A DNA stretch of 64,000 nt from Salminus brasiliensis (taxonomy: Eukaryota > Chordata > Actinopteri > Characiformes > Bryconidae), in the NCBI RefSeq assembly GCF_030463535.1, contig NC_132879.1:32669925-32733924 (forward strand), read 5' to 3'. A model generated the notes under the pieces. The model was not told the origin of the DNA. It made no database searches and saw only the letters and a program-made list of their open reading frames with translations. The position numbers and the translations under genes were made by a program. Of the stretch, positions 44,938-55,264 are shown piece after piece (position 1 is the first letter of the stretch; each line of letters starts with the position of its first letter).

Positions 44938-46711
44938 ATGCAAACCAAAGAAGTCCTGAGGAGTTTGGGCTACGAGGTGGTGGATTTCATTGGTAAAGGG
45001 AGTTACGGTGAGGTTAAGCTGGCCACATCTCAAAGGCACTCCAACCATGTGGCCATCAAAATAATGCACCGCAGGCTGGCATCACATATTTTTGTCTCTA
45101 AACTTCTGCCCCGGGAACTGGCCATTCTGAAAAGAGTAAAGCACCCTCACATTGTTCAGGTGCATGAAATCTTTGAGATGCCAAACGGACAGGTGTTTAT
45201 TGTGATGGAGGCTGCCGCAATGGATCTTCAACAGAAGATCTGGGAGCTTGGCCACATTCCCACTGGCCAAGCAAAAATGTGGTTCTCACAGCTGCTCAGC
45301 GCTGTGGCCTATCTACATCAGCAGAACATTGTCCATCGTGACCTTAAATGTAAAAACGTTCTGCTGACTGCTAACAACCAAGTCAAATTAACCGACTTTG
45401 GTTTAGGCCGTTTTTCAAGGGGCTTTCCTGACTTAAGCAAGACCTATTATTGCACTCCCGAGTATGGTGCACCTGAGGTACTTTTGGAAAAACCCTATGA
45501 TCCAAAAAAAAGTGACGTGTGGAGTCTAGGTATTATCTTTTACTCCATGGTCACCGGATCCACACCCTTCAAAGTTAACAGTTTGAAGAGTCTCTTACGT
45601 GTCCAGCGAGAACCCTTGGTGTTCCCACGTAGGATCGCGGTGGAGGAGCCCTGTCGGGCTTTCATATCTTATATGCTGCAGTATGACCCTTCCACTCGGC
45701 CATCTGTGACAGAGGTGGCACAGCACCCTTGGCTGCAGCCGAGGCAGGAACGGTAAGTAACCACTGTGCAGGTATACATATATGAAGAACATTTTGAATG
45801 GGTCACTCAAAGTAAAGAGCTGTTTTGCAAATAGGTAACATACAGTATTAGTTCACTAACGATAAGTACACTAACACATTGCTTCTGTACTGTCTCCAGG
45901 GTTATTGGCAGGTTTGTGGTGGTGCCCGTTGAGGATCTGTGTCCAGACGTCAACCCACTTGAAACGTCAGAGGAAGAGTCTCAGTCTTCCTTCTCTTTGA
46001 ACAGTAACATAGACAGTATATCCTCTTCTGCCTCTGAAAATGGGCTGGTGTTTTTCAGCACTCATCAGTCGACAGGGGAAGAGTCTCCGTCTTCTTCTTT
46101 AAGCAGAGACGTAGACGTTCTCTCAACTCATGGTGTCAGATGCGAAACTCTTAAGCCTGAGCAGAAAGACAACAGCAGTGGAGCTGGTGCAAGTCTAACT
46201 TGCCAAAGGGTAGAGGCTGTGGAGGAGCACTATGGCTGCATTAGCTGTAGTCCTGTTTGTGCTGCTATTAAAAGGGCAGCTAATGCTTATGTCAAGGCAC
46301 CAATTCTCAGAGCCTCCCAGTCACTCCGACGGAGGATGAGGAAGTTATTCAGAGTTAACTCTGTGGTCCATGACACCACCTCTATTTCCCAGCAGAGTGC
46401 TCCTCATTCTGCTTCCCCTTCAGATGCTCATGCTTGTTTGTGTTCTGAGCAGAGACTCAAGGATGTGACTGTAGATGTCCCTCTCCATGGGCTAGTGGTG
46501 GAGACAACACCTGTTCTCCCACAGCCCACAGTACTGAAAGGAACCAGGAGGCTGAGGTTCCCTAAATTTAAGGTATGTTAGGCAAATGTTGAGCGATCGT
46601 CACAGCCTCAGATTTTATACTTTAAATATTTGCTAGAAATGTTTCAGCTGATTCATATATGTCATTTTGTCTCGCCAACAGATCCTGAAAAAGACTATTC
46701 ATCCATTGTAG
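44938..46711 (+). CDS. TSSK-like kinase, copy 4 (most diverged leader and tail end)
   Basis: Spliced CDS 44938-45752, 45900-46572, 46682-46711; 505 residues. The kinase motifs are intact; changes include D147N (ANNQVK), GHIPTGQ, RRIAVEE, GEESPSS and RASQSLRRR in the tail. Two features set it apart. The ~75 bp before the ATG, with its pyrimidine tract and CTACAG in the other copies, is replaced by a shorter leader ending CAAATAGGACAGAGTAG. The last exon lacks 6 bp in frame, giving ILKKTIHPL. Intron 1 is 147 bp, one base shorter. The first ATG after the TATA box in frame is again MQTKEV. Confidence 0.87.
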
Positions 46712-46714
46712 ACA

Positions 46715-46990
46715 TCTAGCACGGCCCTGGTGATGACATACTACCTTTACACAATTTATTGGTCATTTATACGTTGTTCTGACCAGAGGAGGATGGGTCC
46801 CCCTAGTGAGTCTTGGTTCCTCCCAAGGTTTCTTCCTCCAGCTCTGAGGGAGTTTTTCCTTGCCACTGTCGCCTTTGGCTTGCTCACTTGGGGTTCATGT
46901 TGTATTTATTTAGTTATATTTGTTCTATTTCCCGATTTCTGTAAAGCTGCGCCATCAGGTTGTAAAAAGCGACATACACATCATTTGGAG
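46715..46990 (+). mobile_element. L2/V-SINE-like 3' tail in the 3' UTR of copy 4
   Basis: As in the other copies, with TTAGTTATATTTG and a short loss in the GCTGCGCCATCAGG segment. Confidence 0.7.
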
Positions 46991-46999
46991 TTGTTATGT

Positions 47000-47800
47000 A
47001 AGGGGTAGGAAGGACACTGTCTAAACTGTGTCCATTAAGGGCAGTATAGCTCTGCACTCAGCTGAGGATATTGTTGGGTGGCTGATAGAACACTTTCTCT
47101 AGACATTAGGGATTGAGATGCCTCTGTAATGTTGCATGGACCTCGGGGACAGTGCCTCTGGACTGGCAATCCAAGGTTGTGGTCCTCATTAAGAAAGCGA
47201 ACCAGAGAGTGTGTGGAAACGTTTGAAGCTTCACACCTCGGTTTCCCTCTAGAAAGTTTATGCCAGGGTAGTGCAAAGACGAGACTCAGGAGGAGAAATG
47301 CAGATTCTGTCCTGACCATGAAATGTTGGACCAGCTCTTCACTCTCTTTTGGATAGTTGAGGAGGCATGGGAGTTCAGCAATCCTGTCTACATGTTTTGT
47401 GGACTTGAAGGCTCATGACCATGTTCTCTGAGACATCTTGTGAGAAGTGCTCTAGGTGCATGGGATGCAAGGGTCGGTGATGCGAGCTGTGCAGTCCTTG
47501 TACTCACTGAGTCAGAGCTGTGTCCATATTTTCAGCACTAAGTCAAGCTTGTTAAGTGTTGCCGTTGGTCTTTGTCAGGGCTGTGCCATGTGTCTGCTCC
47601 TGTTTGTGATATTCATAGACGGGACAGCAAGGCGTAGCCAGGGGCAGGATGGTCTACGGGGGCCTCCAACGCACACTTGACTAGTTTGTAGCTAAGTGTA
47701 TAGCGGTTGGTATGAGAATCAGCACCTTCAAGTCTGAGGCCACAGTGGTATCCCACTCACTTTTCACGACCCAGGACTTGCTAGAGGGATTGTATTTTAT
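47000..47800 (+). mobile_element. RTE/Rex3-like LINE RT fragment (copy 4 flank)
   Basis: Long form with GGGCAGTATAGCTCTGCACT retained, as after copy 2. Confidence 0.65.
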
Positions 47801-47986
47801 AGTATCTTATCTTAAGAATTAAATAGGGGTGCGAATCTCTCTGTGTCATGTGATTTGATTCAATTCTGATTTTTGAGGTCACGATTCAATTCAAAAACAA
47901 TTTTCGATTCAGGAACCATTTTTCAATTCAAATGGTCTTTAAATTTGATTTAAATTAAGTGATTGACGAAGATGAAATGACACTGT

Positions 47987-48505
47987 TGTCATGGTGGGTC
48001 AGGCCAGACACAGAGGGATGAACACTCGCAGAGATGGGTGCAATGCAAGTACTTTAATAACACAATAGAAAATCATACAAAGAGCAAACTAAAGCAAACA
48101 AAGCAGCAACTAACGGGAATAAACAGGAAAACAACGTAAACTCGACAAACTAGAGGGCGAACACAAAGCACACCTTTGTGGGCTCTGGGAGCTGAGCTAG
48201 ATGAGCAGGGCAGGGAACAGGGGGAACCAGCCGCAGAACCAAAAACGGCTAGGCCGACCAAACCAAACCTGACAACGCAGCGTGGAAAAGGGTCGCCTAG
48301 CTGGAGCGAGGGTCGTGGGTATAAGGTGGGAGTGAGCGAGAGCATCTCACTAAACACATGAACATGAAACACGACACTGAACCGACACAATGAACCAAAC
48401 ATGAACCAAACACACATGAACGTAACTGAACCAGAACCGAGTCACTGAATAGATACAAGAACAGAAACATAACAAAAAGTCCTTAAGTGGTTGGCGGCTC
48501 CGAAT
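47987..48505. mobile_element. LTR-like element (copy 4 flank)
   Basis: Same position and start as elsewhere. ACACCTTTGTGGGCTCTGGG near 48170 replaces the ACACCTGAGACCGGGGG seen in the other copies. Confidence 0.4.
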
Positions 48506-48636
48506 CGCTGCATTCTTGCTAGTAGAAAATGGAGCATTTTGCTTTCTTATTTTGAAGTTTACTTTAGTCTGTTTATGTTCAAAATGGAAAATAAAAAATG
48601 TAGTTAATTATGTATTTCAGTGTATTGTGGTTATTC

Positions 48637-48667
<31 letters not shown>

Positions 48668-48887
48668 TATAGCAAGGATATGTTCTTTGTTTAAACTCTG
48701 TCATTGATAAAGTGGAGATATACATTTTTTGCATTATATATACAAAATTATTTTATATATATCACATATATCAACATCGTGAACCTAACCATACAGCTGT
48801 AGCCTATATGATATGGCTATGTAAAAGTGCTCTGTGGTTTTGCAGAATTCATGTGTCAATGGCATTGGGGCCCAGAAAATATGGTTT

Positions 48888-49955
48888 CAGAATCAGAATC
48901 AGAAATACTTTGTTAATACTAGTAGTGAAACTGCAGTTGCTATAGTTGCAGCGGCTTGTGTAAGAATAAACACTCTATAAAGTTTAAAACAAAAACAGAA
49001 AAAAAGGTTTATAAATGATATGATTAAATGGTATTTAGGGTATGAATATAGTTTTATGAACTAAGTGGCAAAGTGACAATAGCTGTGATAATAAATATGG
49101 AACAGACCATATGAAACATTTTGAATTACTGCACCTCTGAGTTATTTCACAGATATTAAAATGAATTGCATTACTATTATTATTGCACATATGAACAGTA
49201 TAATCAGAGAACTGCACAGATGAACCATAGTGTCACACATTGAGGGAGGAGTTATAGAGTTTGATGAGCACAGGTAAGAATGACCCCCTGTGGCGCTCTG
49301 TGGTGCATTTTGGTGGACTGAGTTTTGCACTGAATGTGCTCCTGTGTCTCAACACCGTGTTGTAGAGTCATCAGAGTCAATGCCAATTCATCAGAAAACT
49401 TCTGAATGTGGCAGGTCTCTGTGCAATAGCTGAAGTCCGTGGTGTAAAGAGTGAAGAAGAAGAGAGAGAGGATAGGTCCCTGCGAGGCTCCAATGTTGCG
49501 GACCACTCTGTCCGACACACAGTGCTGCAGGCGTACATACTGTGGTCTGCCAGTCAGGTAGTGAACAATCCAGGACACGAGGGGGCCATCTACTTGCATC
49601 ATTGTCAGCTTGTCACCCAGAGCATTAGGCCAAATGGTGTTAAATGCACTGGAGAAATCAAAAAACATGATCCTTACAGTGCTGGCTGGATTATAGCATC
49701 CTCAACTCCCAGACAGGACTGTGCCGGAGCTCATCCAGGACTAGCTTCTCCATGGTCTTCATGATGTGTGACGTCAGTGCCACTGGCCTGTACTCCTAAT
49801 GTCACTGGGTCACGGCATCTTCTGGACAGAAACAATGCAGTACGTTTTCCACATCCACAGGACATAGTGCAGTACTCCGCAAAGCTGTGTGGCACAGGCC
49901 TAGCATAAGGCTTTGGCACAGGCCCCTGGGATGGACCCCATCTGGGAGAACAGAG
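48888..49955 (-). mobile_element. LINE fragment, minus strand (after copy 4), longest form
   Basis: Keeps both pieces seen separately elsewhere. On the minus strand: CGVLHYVP-like text near 49890, MFFDFSSAFNTIWPNALGDK at 49668-49609, YLTGRPQYVRLQHCVSDRVV near 49550, FSDELALTL near 49390, then the 3' UTR and tail at 48888. This shows that the shorter versions after copies 1, 2, 3 and 5 are deletion products. Confidence 0.72.
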
Positions 49956-50460
49956 AACACAAACATGAGTAAGAGAGTAAGCTAATCCAGAGTCTCGTGG
50001 AGAAGCCTTAATATCCTAATTTCGAATGTGAGGCATTAACGAACTTACGTTCTCAAATGACTCACCTAAATACATTTGAACATGCAATGATAGATTCTCA
50101 ACTTCACACAGAGCTTACGTTTACTTGCTATGTTCTTTTGTATTATTCACTGAGATTGGGTAATGAATATATGGTCTCTTATTACTGAAAGGAAAGGAAA
50201 CTTTTCTTTTCTTGACAAAAGAACAGACGTCTTGAATTAATTGAATTAACTAATTGTGTTTTCTTGCTGCTTCTTTCTTAAAATGTACAATAATAGTATG
50301 TTCCTTCCAAAAAGGAAAACACATTCAACCCTAAATCAAAGCCTTATGCTAGGTAGCCTGTATAACTCATTTAAAGCTGGTGAGGAATCTCAAGAGTGAG
50401 TATTAGAGCTAGAAGTCCTGATTCTGAAGTAGGAAACACTCCTGAACACCTGCACAGTTT
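49956..50460. other. Downstream block (Z) of unit B, deleted form
   Basis: Same block as 23696-24515 but lacking about 320 bp between GACGTCTTGAATTAA (50230) and AACTAATTGTG, including the (TG)n tract. No gene recognised. Confidence 0.5.
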
Positions 50461-51174
50461 AAACACTAACTATCAGACTGAAAGTTAGGATGGTTACTCA
50501 AACATACTCTGCTAAATCTGTTAGTAAACAGCATTAAAAGATCTAACAGACACTTCTTGTAAGTAATAACAGTGTATTTTACTCCAGAATCCTCAGAGCA
50601 AAACTATTTTCCTGCTGTACTTCTGCTGTTTTTCAGCCCTCTCTCCCTGGAGCCCCGCCCCTCTCTCTCAGGAACCAATTGAATACACTGAAAGCGCGGG
50701 ATCCTGCTAAACTATCCAATTAGAAAGAAGATACAGGAAAACTGACAGATCCACATAAAGTTGTAGTGCACTGAGCACATGTTCACCCTGTTCGTTTCAA
50801 CCAAACTCTGGACCTTCTTTTTTCTCCTTTTTTCAATGATAGACTTCCTTTAACCATTACATGAACGTACAGACTATTAAAACATTAGTTTCATCACCTT
50901 TGCCAACTATATTTTACAAAAGAACCACAAAGATTTTAACACTATTGCTGAATGAAACAAAAAATAATAATTTCACAAAAAATATTAGTTATTTTTATTG
51001 ACCTTTTTTCCCTTTTTCCTTTGTGCTGTTTACAACATGCCACGGCTTTTAAGTGCTTCATATTTTACTAATTGTGTTTTCTTGCTGCAATTTTCTTAAA
51101 ATGTCCTTGTACAATAGTAGTATGTTGGTATAACGCAATTCGGAAAGTAATTCAGAAAGTAATTGTGATAAACT
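50461..51174. other. Leader block of unit C, truncated
   Basis: Starts at CACTAACTATCAGACTG, the middle of the leader in other units. No coding feature; the 3' part is U4-type spacer as in unit A. Confidence 0.55.
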
Positions 51175-51193
51175 GGTTACGACTCTTGAAATC
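51175..51193 (+). promoter_or_regulatory. PSE-like element of U4-like repeat C1
   Basis: GGTTACGACTCTTGAAATC, same variant as A1 and B1. Confidence 0.55.
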
Positions 51194-51235
51194 TTCAGTA
51201 AAGTCGATGTACATATATAGTTCTGAGAAGGTCTG

Positions 51236-51376
51236 TATTATTTTGCAGAGGCAGTATCATAGCTTGTGAGTTTAATCTGAGGTGTGATCATTGCTTGTTG
51301 AAAACTTTACCCACTATCCGACCAGGATGATTTGAAATATAGTCAACTATGGCCATTTTTTTTGTTAGTGTTAGTT
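51236..51376 (+). pseudogene. U4 snRNA-like pseudogene C1
   Basis: Same as A1 and B1 apart from one extra T in the run at the Sm-like region. Confidence 0.8.
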
Positions 51377-51466
51377 AAGAATAAGCTTGAATGTTTTTTT
51401 CAGTGCTTTTTGTTGTAGTCAGTTTGGTTTTAGATTGTGTGGGTATTAAGTTTACGTTCAGCTTTT

Positions 51467-53032
51467 TTCCACTTTCTAGCACTTATTTTTATATCTGTTT
51501 AGTCATTTACTGCGTCATATGCTTACTAACTGCTTTTCCATTGTGTTTACAGTCTATTCCCACAGGTATATCAACAAACTAAACAAAAAGCTGAGTAGCA
51601 GTTTACCCCTACAACCAGCTTTATTTCAGTGCCCAAATCAACTGCAAGCGGTAAGTCCCTGCTTTTTATGGCTGCTGCTGCTTTTTGACTGTATGAAGTG
51701 TGGCATGTTTAGTCTAGAGCCTTTTTCCACCGCTAGTGATAATGATCGTGTTTGTACTGAATGTGAGCTAGTTCACTCTTTGGTGGTTAAAGTGGAGCAG
51801 TTAGAGGTGAGCATCACAGGTTTACGCTAAGACCAAAGCTAGCCCACCAGAACACCAAACAGGTTTGTCCCCCTCAGTGAAACACCCGCTGAGGAGCCTG
51901 TTCAGCGTACTCTGGTCAGAGGAGACTCCACAACCGGACATTAGCGCCAACCTTAAGCAGGTAGCAAACAGGAGATATTCGAGGGTAGTTATTCATGTAG
52001 GGGCAACGATATTCATCTGCGGCAGTCAGAAGTAAGTAAGGATAACATTAAAGAGGGGGTTAAACTGGTCCAGACAATGTCTGATGTGGTCATTTGCTCT
52101 GGCCTTATCCCAATGAGGCGCGGCTCTGAGTCTTACAGCCGACTCACAGCGCTAAATCACTGGATGTTCAAGTGGTGTTCGGAAAATCATGTGGGCTTCA
52201 TAGATAACTGGTTAAAGTTCGAGGACAAGTCTGTTTTTTTAGGTAGGGATGGCGTTCACCCCACACGGGAGGGTGCTGCCCTACTTTCGTGCAGCATAGC
52301 TCATAGTCTGCTAGTTAGTCGCTAGAGTCGTGTAAAAGGCTGCTGACAATCCAGAGCCTGGACCAGGCCGCAGACAGACTGGCTAAACCGACTGCTTTAA
52401 GGCGTCACCCAGGTTTTACCGCATTGAGACTGTGTCTGTGTCCCGAATTAAACCCAAACATAGAATATCTAAATCAGCTCGTTTTAATAATTTAATTAGT
52501 GTTAAATTCTCACATTCAAACAATAACAGCACCACCTCAAACCTAAAGCTCGGTCTACTTAATATTAGATCATTAACCTCGTTGTAAATGAAATTATATT
52601 TGATCAGAAATTAGATATTTTCTGCCTTACTGAATCCTGGATTAGACCTGATCAATATTTAGCACTAAATGAAGCCACCACCGCAGGTTATAAACATGTA
52701 CATAGCCCTAGATTATCAGGCAGAGGAGGTGAAGTATGCATACACTTGATATTATTCAAAAACACTGTATCACCTTCACTTCTTTTGAGATCCTCTATAT
52801 TAATATAGAGGCGTTTATAATAAGGCGTTTGCATGGATCATAGATTCTGTCTGCATGATACAAGACGTGACTGAACCCACACATTACTGTAATCATACCC
52901 TAGATTTAGTCCTGACCCTGGGTGTTAGCACTGATCATCTAAATATTCTACCTCAAAGCTCAGTAATATCAGACAATTATCTAATCTCCTATGATCTACA
53001 CCTTATGTAATATGTTAATTAGTACCCTTGCC
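51467..53032 (+). mobile_element. Old L2-like LINE, uninterrupted 5'/middle part (unit C)
   Basis: Shows the pre-insertion state: GATAACTGGTTAAAGTTCGA at 52203 is continuous, so the ORF1 frame runs on (SDVVICSGLIPMRRGSES ... FIDNWLKFEDKSVFLGRDGV, HPTREGAALLSCSIAHSLL at 52077-52325), an SGNH/GDSL-type C-terminus. Degenerate endonuclease text follows to about 52980. Short deletions near 51820-51940 and 52800 differ from A/B. Confidence 0.78.
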
Positions 53033-53787
53033 TGTCATGACTGGCTAGGTCTTGACTATGAGGGTGAAAACTCACAGGGGATGGCTCGATGCGAGAGTGT
53101 TATATTAACAAATAAACACAAGTAGTAAACAAGGGTAAACACAAGAAGAAGCAGCAATATTACAGGGACAAAGCATAAACTGAAATATAACCATGACAAA
53201 GAAACACCCGAGGCTGGCGAGTATCCTGGAGCTAGGATAGCGTGCGGGGAATGAGTAGGAAGAGTTACGCTAACCAATACCTATAGGCAGTGCCTGGGGA
53301 AACTAGGAATAACCAAAACTGCGCTCGTCAGGCGCTACTTACGTGACTTGAGAGCTGAGAGAACCCAAAAGGCAAGGCAAAACTGACTTGGTAACGAGGC
53401 TCGCCCATGAACGGTACAACTAACGTGAACCTGGATAGAGAGGGAGCCTCTCTGACGACCTCGTGGATAATAGGACCGTGAACTTGAACCTTGACGCCCT
53501 TGGTTAGTTTGGCTACGTCTATGCAAACAGCAACATGAATACATTCGCTACCTTGACTGTGTTCAGTAAGTTCAATGAGTTCACAACGCTAACTAAGCTA
53601 AATTCTCGGCAAAGGGCAGCTAGCGCTAGCCCCTTAAATACCTCAGCCCCAGGTGAAACGTATTAACCAAACAATGAACATGAATAAAACACATGTGACA
53701 ACAACCAAACCGTGAAATTAGACATGAACATGAATATCAACATAAGAGTGCGTGAAACGTGACGGGCACGGCGACGCAGGCCTGACA
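53033..53787. mobile_element. Solo LTR in unit C
   Basis: 755 bp bounded by TGTCATGACTGG... and ...GGCCTGACA, so TGTCA/TGACA inverted ends. Flanks TTGCC and TCGCC are a near-perfect 5-bp target-site duplication. No coding text. Absent from units A and B at this place, so it inserted in the C lineage or was lost with the larger deletion there. Family not assigned. Confidence 0.65.
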
Positions 53788-54585
53788 TCGCCACTGTCTA
53801 AAACATGCAATAACCCAAATGGCTGCTGTACAGTTTACTGAAAACCCTGACCTTAGCTTACACTCCATCAGACCAAACAGAGCTAGATAGATTAACAAAC
53901 GGTCTAGAAAACACCCTTTGATCAACCTTAGACAAAAGTGGTACTGCTTCAGTCTAAAATGACTAGGTAAAAAAGGCTCGCACCGTGGTACAGTGATCAA
54001 ACTCATACCTTAAAACAAACAGTATGGAAACTAGAGCGTAAATGGTGGACGACCACTAGAGGTGTTCCACTCTGACTAAGGACAGCTTTAGTCAATATAG
54101 AAAAGTACTCATTAAAGCTCGCTCAGCATGTTTGGCCTCGCTGATCGAGAATAACAAAAACAATCCCAGAGTACTTTTTAGTGAGATCTCTAAACTTACT
54201 CAAAGCCAGGCAGATCCTCAACCCCAGATTCTAATTTCTTTAACCAGTAATGTTTTATGGACTATTTTACCCAAAACGCTTAAATTAGCAGCCACAAAAC
54301 TTATAATCAAGAAACCAAATCTTGATCTTAGTGTATTGTCTAATTACAGACCCATCTCCAACTTAACATTTATATCCAAGATATTAGAAAAAGCTGTGGC
54401 CCAACAACTCTGCTTATACCCGAGTAAAAATGACATGTATGAGAAAATCCAATCTGGACTCAGACCCAATCATAGCACAGAGACAGCCTTAGTGACGATT
54501 ACAAACAATCTCCTTCTTGCCTCTGATCGAGGCTACGTATCTTTATTAGCCTTACTCGACCTCAGTGCAGCCTTCGGTACAATAG
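53788..54585 (+). mobile_element. Old L2-like LINE, RT part (unit C)
   Basis: Longer than in A/B. It keeps SLIENNKNNPRVLFSEISKL (54135-54195) before SNYRPISNLTFISKILEKAV (54340-54400), QSGLRPNHSTETALVTITN and LLALLDLSAAFGTI. The open frame 54132-54608 is relic RT, not a host gene. Confidence 0.75.
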
Positions 54586-54959
54586 TAAAGACATGTGGAA
54601 ATATGTGACTGATTTTACTGACTGCAGTGATTCATGTCCTAAAGTAACTAGACACCCTTTCTTCTGAATAAATTCAGCTGCTTTACGGCATCTGACACGG
54701 TATTATATCCATAGAAATGACTGACCAATAGAACAGGACATTCTACAGAAACTTTGTGGTGACAGACCCGGTTTCTAAATCTAGTCTCAGATCAAACAGA
54801 TCTGACACTAAACTTTAGTATGAGTGAGGCCTTCATTCATCAGACCTGGCTGTATTCAATCAGCTCAGTCTCATCACTGCAATTTGCTCCATGTGTTGCT
54901 GAGGTAACTGAAGGGGCATAGCACTGTACGCAGCACTGTGTCCATACAGTCCTATACAG

Positions 54960-55041
54960 CCAATGAAGAGACTGACCTCAGTGACCCGAGTCCTCCTCCA
55001 TTGTGAGGTCATGTCAATGACATCACAGAGCCTATAAAAAG
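54960..55041 (+). promoter_or_regulatory. Core promoter of kinase copy 5
   Basis: CCAAT 54960-54964, CRE-like TGACATCA 55018-55025, TATAAAAAG 55033-55041; palindrome with single-A centre as in copies 1 and 3. Confidence 0.75.
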
Positions 55042-55264
55042 GCAGGTTCCCCCTCACTGGCTCAGTTCGGATTCAGCAGTTCGGGAGATGCTTCATTCCT
55101 GCGTTGACACTTACACCATTTAGCTGATTTAGCTGATTTTGTCTAGAACCATCTTATCTAGAACCATAAAGAGGTTCTACATTTGCTTGGAATATACAGG
55201 GAACAGTCCTTACAACCTTCTTAACCTTCTGACTTTTATTTCCTCTTTCCATCTACAGGGGAAA

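Larger units (their letters stand above)
24516..50460. repeat. Segmental unit B of the tandem array
   Basis: Second tandem copy, with kinase copies 3 and 4. The offset to unit A is 24515 bp at the start, 24125 bp at the first kinase and 25744 bp at the second, so the changes in length are confined to the LINE and the U4 array. The right end is cut: sequence that continues for about 557 bp in A/B (24485-25041) is missing at the B/C junction near 50463. Confidence 0.85.

Noticed and set aside
54132-54608. 158-codon open frame in unit C as a possible host gene
   Set aside because: The text is LINE reverse transcriptase (NYRPISNLTFISKILEKAV) cut off at the kinase module border.
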